Source of the DNA: Caldilineaceae bacterium
GTDB lineage: Bacteria; Chloroflexota; Anaerolineae; Caldilineales; Caldilineaceae
Length of the DNA: 64,000 nucleotides
NCBI GenBank assembly: GCA_019637685.1
Contig: JAHBVF010000009.1
Location: 62,001-126,000 of the forward strand
Reading direction: 5' to 3'
Shown here: one piece after another, positions 1 to 8,538 of the stretch
Position numbering within the stretch: position 1 is the stretch's first letter
How the letters are laid out: each line of letters begins with the position of its first letter
Program-made: the position numbers and the translations under genes
Notes under the pieces: generated by a model
The model's database searches: none
What the model was told of the DNA's origin: nothing
The model's input: the letters and a program-made list of their open reading frames with translations, nothing else

Positions 1-209
1 CGGCATTCGTCATCCTTCGACACGTCTGCCTTGATAAAACGTGCGCGGCCACCGGCCGCGGCCACCCGTGCCACAGTTTCCTCGCCGCCGGCTTGATTGA
101 CATCCACAACCACAACCGCCGCGCCTTCCTGCGCGAAGAGCAGGGCAGATTCCCGGCCAATGCCGCTTCCCGCGCCGGTGATCAGCGCGACTTTGCCTTC
201 TAAACGCAT
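1..209 (-). CDS. Short-chain dehydrogenase/reductase, N-terminal part (runs off the window edge)
   Basis: Reading the minus strand from the ATG at 207-209 gives an N-terminus MRLEGKVALITGAGSGIG, which carries the SDR cofactor motif TGxxxGIG near residues 11-18. A strand ending in VVVVDVN follows, with the acidic residue expected after the second beta strand, and then the segment ADVS that normally binds the adenine ring. Only the first 69 or so residues are present; the catalytic Tyr-Lys region lies outside the window. A weak AAGGG-like ribosome site precedes the ATG. The acidic residue suggests NAD(H) preference, but the substrate cannot be told from this part. Confidence 0.85.
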   Translation of the reverse strand, partial: MRLEGKVALITGAGSGIGRESALLFAQEGAAVVVVDVNQAGGEETVARVAAAGGRARFIKADVSKDDEC

Positions 210-298
210 TGGATTGATCCCTTTCCGTATGCTTTGTAACTGTATGTTCTGTAGGGGAATATAAAGTTTGTGGTGATCTCGAACGGCCAAAGAAACAA

Positions 299-323
299 AG
301 GGCCTGCCTTGCTGGCAGGCCCT
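299..323 (-). terminator. Rho-independent terminator of the L,D-transpeptidase gene
   Basis: A 10-bp perfect stem (AGGGCCTGCC paired with GGCAGGCCCT) around a 5-nt loop. On the minus strand it is followed by a T-rich tract (TTTGTTTCTTT). It lies 30 bases beyond the stop codon of the gene at 353-1459. Confidence 0.85.
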
Positions 324-352
324 CTTGGCATGTGCGAAGCAATTTTCTCGGC

Positions 353-1459
353 TTAGTAATGGACGTAGACTTCGGTTCCATAGTCGGCCCAGGAGTAGAG
401 CATTTCGGCCTCGCCCGGCCGCATATTGACACAGCCGTGGCTCATTGGCGTGCCAAAGTTGTTGTGCCAATAGGCTCCGTGGATGGCATAGCCGCTGTAG
501 AAATACATCACCCAGGGCACGCCAGGCAGATCGTAGCCGGGTCCTGTCATGCGCTGGCTGGAGTATTTGGTATTGATGGCGTAACGCCCTGTGACGGTGG
601 GCGTGCGATAGGTTCCTGTGCTGACAGCTGTATACAATACGGGTACATCCCCCTGCCAGGCTGTCAATGTCTGATCACTCAGGTTGATTTCGATCCAACG
701 AGTGCCATCGGCCGGGGCGGATCGCACCAGCGCCTCGGTTGTCGAAGGCTCCATCAGGCGCAGTTTCTGGCCCGCCCACACAAAGCCGGAATTGGGCAGA
801 CCGTTGGCAACCATCAATTCCTGCAAACTGATTTTGTGATCCAGTGCAATCTGCTCTAGCGTGTCCTCGGCTTGCACAATGTAAATGGTGCTGGCAACCG
901 CGGGTTTGTCCTGCTTCTCCGGCTGAATGGCATCCACCCGCGCGCTGACTCGCAGTTGCTGGCCCACCCAAATCAGATTGGCGTTTGTCAGGCCATTGAG
1001 CCGCAACACATCGCTCAGCCCCATGCCGTAATCTTTGGCAATCTGGGCCAGGGTGTCGCCGCGCTTCACAGTGAAATACCCACTGCCCCCAGGCAAAGCG
1101 CCGGGATCGGCTGCGGCCCGTTCGGTTGCGGCCGCGCTGCCAGGAATCACCAGCCGCTGCCCCACGTGAATAATATTGGGGTTGGCAATGCCGTTGTTCT
1201 GGGCCAGATCGTTCACCGAGACACTGTAGGCTTTGGCAATCGCGGCCAGGGAATCGCCCGCATGGACGACGTGAACATCATCCTCGGCATGGGCAACAGG
1301 CCCGACAGATAAAAAGGAGAGGAGCAGGACAAGGACCAGCCCGATTTGCAGGAACCCCCGACGGGTCCACTGGGGGTCTGTGGCTGGGAGAGGCAGGACT
1401 GGACCGGCTGGTAATGATTCATCGCGGAGGAGAGAAAGATTCGATGAGACAGTACTCAT
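353..1459 (-). CDS. LysM-repeat L,D-transpeptidase (YkuD domain)
   Basis: A 368-residue envelope protein. A basic N-terminus and one hydrophobic segment (about residues 34-57) form a signal anchor. Three LysM peptidoglycan-binding repeats follow, each with a GD/ED-TL...I pattern and a final GQxLx(I/V). The C-terminal YkuD domain carries the IHGxxW motif and the catalytic SHGCVNM motif, with the nucleophile at Cys343. Such enzymes form 3-3 cross-links in peptidoglycan or attach proteins to it, outside the membrane. All catalytic residues are present. The gene stands alone and ends at its own terminator. Its presence argues that this organism makes a peptidoglycan wall. Confidence 0.93.
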   Translation of the reverse strand: MSTVSSNLSLLRDESLPAGPVLPLPATDPQWTRRGFLQIGLVLVLLLSFLSVGPVAHAEDDVHVVHAGDSLAAIAKAYSVSVNDLAQNNGIANPNIIHVGQRLVIPGSAAATERAAADPGALPGGSGYFTVKRGDTLAQIAKDYGMGLSDVLRLNGLTNANLIWVGQQLRVSARVDAIQPEKQDKPAVASTIYIVQAEDTLEQIALDHKISLQELMVANGLPNSGFVWAGQKLRLMEPSTTEALVRSAPADGTRWIEINLSDQTLTAWQGDVPVLYTAVSTGTYRTPTVTGRYAINTKYSSQRMTGPGYDLPGVPWVMYFYSGYAIHGAYWHNNFGTPMSHGCVNMRPGEAEMLYSWADYGTEVYVHY

Positions 1460-1684
1460 GAAAACACCTCAATATTTATTGATATTCATTGGTGATTCCG
1501 ACAGATGGTAATTCTGGCAGACCTAACGTGGATTCGCGTAGTAGTGCCATCGATTATATCATATCAAAACGATTTGTAAACAGGGAAAATTGCTGCTTTT
1601 TTGTGCTCACCTGATCCGATGGCCGGTGTCGAAGGGACAAAAATAACGGGCAGCCAGAACAGGGCGGACAACAGGCTGGCGGAA

Positions 1685-2329
1685 TCAGCGTTTGATCAGA
1701 TTGTGCTCGATGGCAAATGCCACCGCTTCAGTGCGCCCGCTGGAATGGAGCTTGGAGAGTATATTGCTTACGTGGAATTTGACAGTCGAGCGGCTGACCA
1801 CCAGTCCCTCGGCAATCTCCACATTGTTCTGGCCCAGGCTCATCAACGCCAGTACTTCCCGTTCCCGCGCTGTGAGATCAGAGCCGAGTTTGGGCGGATT
1901 GGTAGCCGTATGGATCAGCGCCTGAGCGGCCTCGGGGGCCAGAGTGGAGCGGCCAGCATAGGCTTTGCGGATGGCGTCGGAAAGCTCAGCGGCAGAGACA
2001 TTTTTGAGGAGATAGCTGATGGCTCCAGCCTGGAGGGCCTGGGTAACCAAATCCTCCTCTGGGAAGCTGGTGAGGACAACCACCTGTACTTCGGGTTTGC
2101 GCTCGCGGATAGCCTTTGTGGTGGCCGCGCCATCCATCTCGGGCATCATCAGATCCATCAAAACGACATGGGGCCGGGCTTTGTCCAACAGGGCCAGAGC
2201 CTCGAATCCGCTGCCTGCCTCTCCCACCAATTTAAGATCGTCGAAGGCCAGCAGGAACGCTTTGAGTCCACTGCGAACGACCGCGTGATCATCAACCAAC
2301 ATGACCCGGATAGGAGCGCTATCGCTCAT
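1685..2329 (-). CDS. NarL/LuxR-family response regulator
   Basis: A 214-residue two-component regulator. The receiver domain (about 8-125) has the acidic pair DD near residue 13 and the phosphoacceptor Asp59 in VVLMDLMMPEMDG. A C-terminal LuxR-type helix-turn-helix begins with LTAREREVL and includes the recognition segment VSRSTVKFHVSNIL. I start at the ATG at 2327-2329 because AGAGAGG lies 6 nt upstream; a TTG 21 bases earlier has no such site. The histidine kinase at 4641-6209 is of the class that pairs with NarL-type regulators and lies on the same strand. It is not adjacent, so the pairing is a guess. Confidence 0.92.
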   Translation of the reverse strand: MSDSAPIRVMLVDDHAVVRSGLKAFLLAFDDLKLVGEAGSGFEALALLDKARPHVVLMDLMMPEMDGAATTKAIRERKPEVQVVVLTSFPEEDLVTQALQAGAISYLLKNVSAAELSDAIRKAYAGRSTLAPEAAQALIHTATNPPKLGSDLTAREREVLALMSLGQNNVEIAEGLVVSRSTVKFHVSNILSKLHSSGRTEAVAFAIEHNLIKR

Positions 2330-2867
2330 ACGAAACCTCTCTCTCTGCAATCACCCGGAGGCAGAAGTATAGTTGTTGTGTAAATCTACTATCTATCATA
2401 CCCAAATTTTAGACCCAGACCAAACCATAGCCAACGTATCGGTATATTGGTGGATATGCCGGTCGAAGTATTGGCAAATGTGGCTCTTTGGGATCGCATG
2501 TGGTTGGCAGGAAAAACCCCACCCCTTCGACAGTCTCAGGACACCGCCTGGCCCTCCCCGGCTTGGGGAGGGGACTGTCAATCCGTCAACGAAACAACAG
2601 CTTCTCCCCCAAACTGGGGAGGTTGGGAGGGGGTAAATCTTTGTCAACTATATGCGCCATTGAGCGGCAAATGTGCTGGCGACTCGCCAGATGACCAGTA
2701 GGAATCCTGTGCATTGGTAGCGGTAGCAAACTACCCAGTGGAATCGTCCTGTCGCATTGTTTATGGGCTATACTCCAGCCATCGGAGACATTCCGATTAT
2801 CACAACAAAACAGACTTCGACCCCAAAGAGTGGGGTGAGGGCGCTGTTTGTAAAAGGAGATAAAATA
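2330..2867. other. Intergenic region with G/C-box dispersed repeat
   Basis: No gene is supported here. About 2535-2640 holds a low-complexity dispersed repeat made of paired CTCCCC...GGGGAGG boxes. A similar copy occurs near 17219-17285. The stretch just before 2868 includes a small hairpin, CCCC-AAAGAGT-GGGG, at 2821-2835. Confidence 0.5.
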
Positions 2868-3443
2868 ATGTTAGGTCGAACCACTCGCATGATTGAAGAT
2901 CCGCCTATCGCCAAATTTCTTTTCTCCGACACAAGAATGTCTTGGCTTTGGTTGGTTGTACGTGTGTATCTTGGCTGGCAATGGATAGAGGCTGGCTGGC
3001 ACAAAATGACGCCGGCCTGGTTGGACGGCGGGGCAGCGCTCAAAGGTTTCTGGACTGGTGCTATTGCTATCCCCGCAGAAGGCCGTCCGGCTATCGCCTT
3101 TGATTGGTATCGGGATTTTATCGCATTTCTGCTGCAAACCGAGAGCTATGTCTGGTTTGCCAAACTGATTGTCTATGGCGAAATTCTGATCGGCGTTGGA
3201 CTGGTTCTCGGCGCATTTGTGGGTATCAGCGCCTTCTTTGGCGCACTGCTCAACTGGAATTTCATTATGGCGGGTGCGGCCAGCACAAACGGACTGCTCT
3301 TTGTCCTGGCGATTCTGTTGATGATGGCGTGGAAAGTTGCCGGTTACATTGGCCTCGACTACTTCCTGCTCTCCTTTTTGGGGACGCCCTGGAAATCATC
3401 GACACCGGATTCAGCCAATCAAATGAAGCCCCAGCCCGTATAG
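2868..3443 (+). CDS. DoxX-family membrane protein
   Basis: A 191-residue protein with four likely membrane helices: one around WLWLVVRVYLGWQWI, then around the FAKLIVYGEILIGVGLVLG, SAFFGALLNWNFIMAG and LLFVLAILLMMAWKVAGY segments. The first helix region ends with GWHKM, matching the DoxX/thiosulfate:quinone oxidoreductase large-subunit family. I start at the ATG at 2868 because AAAGGAG lies 8 nt upstream; a longer frame has no ribosome site. Relatives are linked to thiosulfate oxidation or to redox and stress tolerance. No DoxA or sulfur-oxidation gene is nearby, so the substrate is unknown. Confidence 0.8.
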   Translation: MLGRTTRMIEDPPIAKFLFSDTRMSWLWLVVRVYLGWQWIEAGWHKMTPAWLDGGAALKGFWTGAIAIPAEGRPAIAFDWYRDFIAFLLQTESYVWFAKLIVYGEILIGVGLVLGAFVGISAFFGALLNWNFIMAGAASTNGLLFVLAILLMMAWKVAGYIGLDYFLLSFLGTPWKSSTPDSANQMKPQPV

Positions 3444-3461
3444 ACAGCTTTTTCCAATCCC

Positions 3462-3495
3462 AGCCCCTGGCTTTCGAGCCAGGGGCTTTCTCTCT
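3462..3495 (+). terminator. Rho-independent terminator after the DoxX-family gene
   Basis: An 11-bp perfect stem (AGCCCCTGGCT with AGCCAGGGGCT) around a TTCG tetraloop, followed by TTTCTCTCT. Confidence 0.85.
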
Positions 3496-3558
3496 ACCCG
3501 CAATTCGACTATCCACAATTCAATGAATAGCCTGTGTGACACAAAGGAGTGAAACCAA

Positions 3559-4230
3559 ATGCTAGTCAAAGAACGAATGAATGCCCCCGCCGTCACCATC
3601 ACCCCGGAAATCCCTTTTCAGGATGCGCTGAAGCTAATGCGCGAAAAGGGCTACCGGCGGCTGCCAGTGGTCAACCGCAGCGGCGAACTGGTGGGCATCG
3701 TTTCCGAGCGGGATTTGCTCTATGCCACACCCTCGCCGGCAAGCTCGCTCTCCATCTGGGAACTGAACTATCTGCTCTCCCAACTCCAGGTGCGGGAGAT
3801 TATGACCAAGCACGTGGTCACCACCACAATGGACACGCCCATCGAAGACGCGGCCGAAGTGATGGCGACCCGCAAGATCGGCGGTCTGCCTGTGGTGGAC
3901 GAGAACAATTATGTGCTGGGGGTAATCACCGAAACCGACATTTTCAAGGCACTGGTCGAAATGATGGCTATGCACCAAAGCGGCGTGCGCCTGACGCTGG
4001 ATGTGCCGGAGCGAATGGGTGTGTTGGGTGAATTGACCACAGGTATTGCTGCGCTGGGCGGAAATATTATGGGCGTGGGCGTCTACGACAGCGACATCCT
4101 GAACCACCGGCGACTGCTGGTGAAGGTGCAGGGTGTAACCAAAGGCCAGCTGGTCGATATGCTGGAGACGCTTGGCGATCGCGTGCTGGACGCGCGGGAA
4201 GTTGGACAGACGGACCTCGTCTTCGTATAA
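3559..4230 (+). CDS. CBS-domain pair with C-terminal ACT-like domain (AcuB-like)
   Basis: A 223-residue soluble protein. Two CBS domains fill about residues 1-135; each has the typical G(Y/G)xxLPVV and GVI/VTExD core (GIVSERDLL and GVITETDIF). An ACT-like domain follows, starting near [20 protein letters not shown] pairs usually bind adenine nucleotides or S-adenosyl compounds and ACT domains bind small ligands, so a sensor role is likely; there is no catalytic domain. AAGGAG sits 9 nt before the ATG. A close paralogue lies at 7458-8174 beside a UspA gene, which points to a stress or energy-status role. Confidence 0.85.
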   Translation: MLVKERMNAPAVTITPEIPFQDALKLMREKGYRRLPVVNRSGELVGIVSERDLLYATPSPASSLSIWELNYLLSQLQVREIMTKHVVTTTMDTPIEDAAEVMATRKIGGLPVVDENNYVLGVITETDIFKALVEMMAMHQSGVRLTLDVPERMGVLGELTTGIAALGGNIMGVGVYDSDILNHRRLLVKVQGVTKGQLVDMLETLGDRVLDAREVGQTDLVFV

Positions 4231-4640
4231 GTACACTGTAAATAAAGTCATTTGACGTTACCGTAGGTGCAGTTTTGAACTGCACAGGCAGCTGAAGGGG
4301 CATTCGTCCCTTGCGCAGCTACAAGCAGCGCCTACAACAAAATTATTCGACTACAGAAGTTTGACTTTTCTGAAAAGTCGAACTTCTACGCCCAAAAAAC
4401 TTTGTTTACAATGTGCTAAATGCTCTGTAAATTAAGTTTTTGCGAGTACCCGTTCGCTTGATTTCGATACGCTTCAAAGACTCGGCTACTCAATCAGCGC
4501 TCACTGGCCTATCTTTTCGTCTCGCTGCTGACTCTACGAAATCACCAAAAACTTAATTTACACTGTACTAAACCACCAAAGAGATGTCGCAGACACAGAG
4601 AGCCAGCAGCTCTTTGTGTCTGTGTTTAATCGCCCCGGGT
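4231..4640. other. Intergenic region with several short inverted repeats
   Basis: No coding gene is supported in these 410 bases. Visible structures are a GTGCAGTT/AACTGCAC hairpin at about 4266-4284, the 15-bp-arm palindrome at 4355-4387, and A+T-rich stretches that recur as near repeats (AAATTAAGTTTTTGCGA versus AAAAACTTAATTTACA in inverse order). The segment ends with CAGACACAGAG words close to the histidine kinase stop codon. Confidence 0.5.
4355..4387. repeat. Palindromic repeat family A, copy 1
   Basis: Arms AGAAGTTTGACTTTT (4355-4369) and AAAAGTCGAACTTCT (4373-4387) pair with one G:U-type mismatch around a 3-nt loop. The same palindrome recurs at 26102-26137 and 58859-58892. This copy lies 125 bases past the CBS-ACT gene. 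Confidence 0.85.
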
Positions 4641-6209
4641 TTAAGTGCTCTGCCCTTGCCTGGGCGAAGGCTGCCGGGTCCAGCGGGCGCGGATGCGGGT
4701 GCATCCCTTGACAGAACTGGCGATCTCCAACTCTGCGCCGATGGCCTCGGCCCGCTCCCGCATGATATTCAGCCCCAAATGATTGGAAGGCACATTGGAT
4801 GGATCAAAACCCCGTCCGTCGTCCTCCACTTCCAATGAGAGGCTGTCGGCTGTCTGGCGCATGCGCACAGCCGCGTGGCTGGCCCCCGAGTGCTTGGCTA
4901 CATTGTTCAAGGATTCCTGGGCAATGCGATAGAAGGATATCTTCACGTCCGCGGGCAGGCTGTCGCCATCCTCCACATCGATTGTTACAGGAATCCTGGC
5001 CCGTCCGGTCACCGCGTCGCCCAATTGGTGGAGGAGATCGCCCAGTCTTGCTTCCACCAGGGCAGCCGGACGCAATTCCAGCAGGAGTGTGCGCATTTCG
5101 GCCAACGCGCCCCGGGTTAATTCCCGCAGCTCTCCCGCCCGGTTCATCCCCTCCGCTGGGTCCCGCGCCCAGATTTTGGGCAGCACATCCGCGATCAGGC
5201 TGGTCGAAAAGAGGGTCTGGGTAACGGCATCGTGCAGATCCCGGGCCAGACGGCTACGTTCGGCAGCCGCGGCACTGCGCCCCATCTCCTCGCGCAGCCG
5301 CGCGTTCTCAATCGCCAGCGCGGCCTGATCCGCGAACACAACGGCCATCTCCTTTTCTTCCTGGGTAAAGGAACGGGCCATCCGGTAATAGAGGCAGATG
5401 TTGCCGTATATTTCTCCCTGCACATTCAGCGGAACCGCCAGCACAGAACGATAGCGCCCGGACTGGGTCATCCCCAGTTCATCGCCCAGGGAAGGGAGCG
5501 CAGATTGTTCCGGCAGATGGGCCGGGTCTCTGCCTGCTCGCCCGGCCACACGCTCTTCCCCGGCCACGGGATCGTCCAAAAAACGGGCCGCCTGCACCCG
5601 TGCCTTGCCCTCACTGCCGTCCTGACGGTAGATGGCAATGGCATCGGTCTCCAAGAGCTGGCTGGCCTGATCCACAATCAGGTCCAGAATCTCTTCCAAT
5701 GGGCGGGCCGTGTTGAGCACAGACAACACATCCCGCAGGCCCTCGGCCACCCGCCGCCGCCGTTCGATCTCCTGGGTGCGGACGAGCACCCGATTTTCCA
5801 GTTCTCTGGCGTGGCTTTGCAGGGCCTCCTCCGCCTCCACACGCACACTGATATCTGTGATAAAACTCAGGGCCAGCCGCTGCCCGTCCACCTCCACATA
5901 GCTCAGCCCGACCTCCACGGGAAATTCTGTGCCATCCTTGCGCAGTGCGGCCAGGTTCATCCCGCTGCCCATCGCACGCGCCCTGGGCTGATGGAAATAC
6001 CCATCCCGGTGGTGGTGATGTATGGAGGCGAAGCGCTGGGGCAGCAAGACTTCCAGGGAATGGCCTATCAGTTCATCCCGTTGATAGCCAAACAGTTCCT
6101 CGGTTTTGGTGTTGACAATGGTTATCATCCCCGCCGTGTCCACAACCACAAGCGCAATCGGGGCCGATTCCAGCATTGCCAAAACAGTGCCGTCCTGCCC
6201 AATATACAA
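4641..6209 (-). CDS. PAS-GAF sensor histidine kinase, NarX/DegS type
   Basis: A 522-residue kinase without obvious membrane helices. It starts with a PAS domain (about 8-125, including GYQRDELIG and FPVEVGLSYV), then a coiled-coil linker (about 130-165) and a GAF domain (about 170-305). A HisKA_3 domain has the phosphoacceptor His326 in ARDLHDAVTQ, and a HATPase_c domain has NVAKHS and DDGRGFD (N and G1 boxes). I use the TTG at 6207-6209 because AAAGGAG lies 7-8 nt upstream. The HisKA_3 class normally phosphorylates LuxR-type regulators, such as the one at 1685-2329. A soluble PAS-GAF input suggests a cytoplasmic redox, gas or small-molecule signal. Confidence 0.92.
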   Translation of the reverse strand: MYIGQDGTVLAMLESAPIALVVVDTAGMITIVNTKTEELFGYQRDELIGHSLEVLLPQRFASIHHHHRDGYFHQPRARAMGSGMNLAALRKDGTEFPVEVGLSYVEVDGQRLALSFITDISVRVEAEEALQSHARELENRVLVRTQEIERRRRVAEGLRDVLSVLNTARPLEEILDLIVDQASQLLETDAIAIYRQDGSEGKARVQAARFLDDPVAGEERVAGRAGRDPAHLPEQSALPSLGDELGMTQSGRYRSVLAVPLNVQGEIYGNICLYYRMARSFTQEEKEMAVVFADQAALAIENARLREEMGRSAAAAERSRLARDLHDAVTQTLFSTSLIADVLPKIWARDPAEGMNRAGELRELTRGALAEMRTLLLELRPAALVEARLGDLLHQLGDAVTGRARIPVTIDVEDGDSLPADVKISFYRIAQESLNNVAKHSGASHAAVRMRQTADSLSLEVEDDGRGFDPSNVPSNHLGLNIMRERAEAIGAELEIASSVKGCTRIRARWTRQPSPRQGQST

Positions 6210-6470
6210 GGCCGGTCTCCTTTGTTATAATTGAACTCGCGTTTCTCTATTGTACAGGTTGCCCGAAGGCCCGCCAATTTTCGGATATTCCTTGTACACC
6301 CTGTGCAGGCAATTCTCCCGGAAATCGCCTGCTGGAAATTACCTACCGGTCAAGTGACCAGTAAAAAGCCCGGTCAGCGCGGGATGTGAAGAGTCCCGAC
6401 GAGAAGCTATTCTATCAGTGAACACAACCCTTGCCTTAGTATCTCTTCTGTTCCAAGAACGAGGTCCACA

Positions 6471-7415
6471 ATGAAACGAAAAATTCTGGTCCCACTGGAT
6501 GGTTCGCCTTTTGCCGAGCGCGTGCTGGCCTTTGTGCGCCACCTGGCACCGCCCAAGACATCCGAACTACTGCTGGTTCACGTGTCCCAGCCCAGCAGTT
6601 ATTACGCTGTACCTGTGCCCGATATGCTGCACACGGTGGACATCACCCATTGGCAAGAACAGGCCGCCAACTATCTCAAACGAATCCAAGAAGAATGGCA
6701 GGCTGAAGGCTACGAAGTCACTTCTGTGTTGAGCGAAGGGGACATTGCGTCCAATATCTGCGATGTGGCCGATGCCCAGGGCGCAGACCTGATTGCCATG
6801 ACCACCCACGGACGCTCCGGCATTGAAAAGTGGGTGCTGGGCAGTGTGGCGGACCGGGTTGTGCGTACGGCCAGCCAGCCTGTCTTCCTCGTGCGCCCCC
6901 AGGCAGAGCAGACGCCTTCAAAGCCTATCGAACGCATCCTCGTTCCGCTGGATGGCTCCCGCCTGGCCGAACAGGCACTGCCTGCCGCGGTGGAACTGGC
7001 CCAAGCCAATGGCAGCGAAGTCTGGCTGCTGCAATCCGTGGAGTTCCCTGAGTATTGGGGCGAAGAATACGCGGGTATGCACTCTCTGCCGTCGATGTTA
7101 TCCACAGAAGAGCAGGAAGAAGAGGCCCGTCAATATCTCCTACAGGTGGGCAAGGGACTCTCCAATTCAAAAATCTCTGCGCAAATTTTCGTAACGACTG
7201 GTCACGCGGCCAGTGCAATTTCTGATGTGGTCGCGGATAATGAGATCGACCTGATTGTTATGAGCACCCACGGACGCTCTGGCTTAAGCCGCTGGGTTTT
7301 TGGAAGCGTGGCTGAAAAAGTCGTCCGTCTGGCCGAATGTCCGGTTCTTTTGATCCGCTCCCATCAGAGCGATCTCCCCCAGCAAGAAGACCAGAATGCA
7401 GCGACAGCCGCCTAA
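6471..7415 (+). CDS. Tandem universal stress protein (two UspA domains)
   Basis: A 314-residue protein made of two UspA domains (about 1-145 and 150-305). Each begins with an ILVPLDGS strand and ends with the ATP-binding signature GRSG-x5-(L/F)GSVA-x2-V: TTHGRSGIEKWVLGSVA and STHGRSGLSRWVFGSVA. Both copies keep the nucleotide-binding glycines, so both probably bind ATP. A GAGG site precedes the ATG. The gene is 42 bases upstream of the CBS-ACT gene at 7458 on the same strand, which suggests an operon for stress or dormancy responses. Confidence 0.93.
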   Translation: MKRKILVPLDGSPFAERVLAFVRHLAPPKTSELLLVHVSQPSSYYAVPVPDMLHTVDITHWQEQAANYLKRIQEEWQAEGYEVTSVLSEGDIASNICDVADAQGADLIAMTTHGRSGIEKWVLGSVADRVVRTASQPVFLVRPQAEQTPSKPIERILVPLDGSRLAEQALPAAVELAQANGSEVWLLQSVEFPEYWGEEYAGMHSLPSMLSTEEQEEEARQYLLQVGKGLSNSKISAQIFVTTGHAASAISDVVADNEIDLIVMSTHGRSGLSRWVFGSVAEKVVRLAECPVLLIRSHQSDLPQQEDQNAATAA

Positions 7416-7457
7416 AGAGGACCGGCCAACCGAGCCGTCCCGGACAGAGGAGACGGA

Positions 7458-8174
7458 GTGATGTTCGTCCGAGATTGTATGAGTTCCCCGGTGGTGACAA
7501 TTACCGCGGACACACCTTTTCAGTCCGCACTGCAAACGATGCAGACCCACCGTTTTCGTCGCCTGCCTGTGGTGGACAAAAACGGGAACCTGGCCGGTAT
7601 TGTCTCCGAGCGGGACCTGCTGCACGCAGCCCCCTCGCCAGCCAGTTCGCTGTCGGTGTGGGAGCACAACTATCTGCTTTCCCGGCTGACGGTGCAGCAG
7701 GTGATGACACGGGCCATTATCATCACAACGCCCGACACACCCGTGGAACACGCGGCCAGTCTGATGATTGCCAACAAAATCGGCGGCCTGCCCGTTGTAA
7801 ATGCCCAGGACCGGGTGGTAGGTATGATCACCGAAACCGACATCTTCCGGATTTTTGTAGAGATGTTGGACGGGCAAGAGGACAGCGTCCGGCTGACGTT
7901 GGAACTGCCCGAAGATCAGGGCTTGCCTTTCGAGTTGATCGGGAGCATCTCCATTCTGGGCGGCGAATTGGTGAGCTATGGCGCGTTTGGCCACGCCCAC
8001 GGCATTCGGCGGATTCTGATGGTTGTGAAAGGCGTCTCCCTGCTGGATCTGCAATCGATTCTGCACCGCCATCAGGTGCAGGTGACCAGCGGTGTAGAAA
8101 TGCCTGGCCTGCCGTTCCTCGATACTTTACCCATAGGGAGCCACATGGATTTCCTCACCGGTGCGCTCCTGTAG
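7458..8174 (+). CDS. CBS-domain pair with ACT-like C-terminus (paralogue of 3559-4230)
   Basis: A 238-residue protein with the same layout as the 3559-4230 product. Two CBS domains include [19 protein letters not shown] and GMITETDIF, and a C-terminal ACT-like region starts near VRLTLELPEDQG. The conserved PSPASSLS(V/I)WE segment between the CBS units is almost identical in both paralogues, so they arose by duplication. GGAG lies 6 nt before the ATG. The gene follows the tandem UspA gene closely and ends at a strong terminator. Confidence 0.85.
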   Translation: MMFVRDCMSSPVVTITADTPFQSALQTMQTHRFRRLPVVDKNGNLAGIVSERDLLHAAPSPASSLSVWEHNYLLSRLTVQQVMTRAIIITTPDTPVEHAASLMIANKIGGLPVVNAQDRVVGMITETDIFRIFVEMLDGQEDSVRLTLELPEDQGLPFELIGSISILGGELVSYGAFGHAHGIRRILMVVKGVSLLDLQSILHRHQVQVTSGVEMPGLPFLDTLPIGSHMDFLTGALL

Positions 8175-8210
8175 TTCCACTCTTTCTCTCCCGTTTTTCT
8201 CCGTAGGATG

Positions 8211-8252
8211 AGGGGGCCGGTCTACTCCTCGCAAGACCGGCCCCCTATTTGC
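8211..8252 (+). terminator. Rho-independent terminator of the UspA/CBS operon
   Basis: A 13-bp perfect stem (AGGGGGCCGGTCT with AGACCGGCCCCCT) with a 10-nt loop, followed by ATTTG. The U-tract is short but the stem is very stable. Confidence 0.75.
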
Positions 8253-8325
8253 CCCGATAGCCCTGTAATGCACTCCAGAAATTAAGGCAATCCGGGTGTA
8301 ATGCAAGTTGGGCGCGCGGGGTGCT

Positions 8326-8344
8326 GATTCCCGGAATCGGTTGC
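8326..8344. repeat. Remnant of the MITE-like element
   Basis: These 19 bases match exactly, in reverse orientation, the interior of the element at 35989-36105 (its bases 36009-36027). The left flank keeps a CGGGGTGC word also found in that element. No terminal repeats or target duplication can be seen, so this is at most a decayed fragment. It lies in the 360-base gap before the next gene; nothing else was recognised in that gap. Confidence 0.45.
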
Positions 8345-8538
8345 CTCCAATCTGAATTGCCCCAGGCAATCCTTCCCCATTGACTATCAGCCGATCGCCC
8401 TCTATACTGGAGATATTCCGCAGCTATAGATCCTCCCAATCCCTGACTCTTTTATATGTGGACAGCCCGGCGCGAAGAATGTACACCCAAACCCGATGAA
8501 CCGAAACGGGCCAGGTGCAAAAGGTCCCGGAGCTACCA

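Noticed and set aside
2821-2835. A transcription-factor operator upstream of the DoxX-family gene
   Set aside because: The CCCC...GGGG pairing is only 4 bp and cannot be told from chance.
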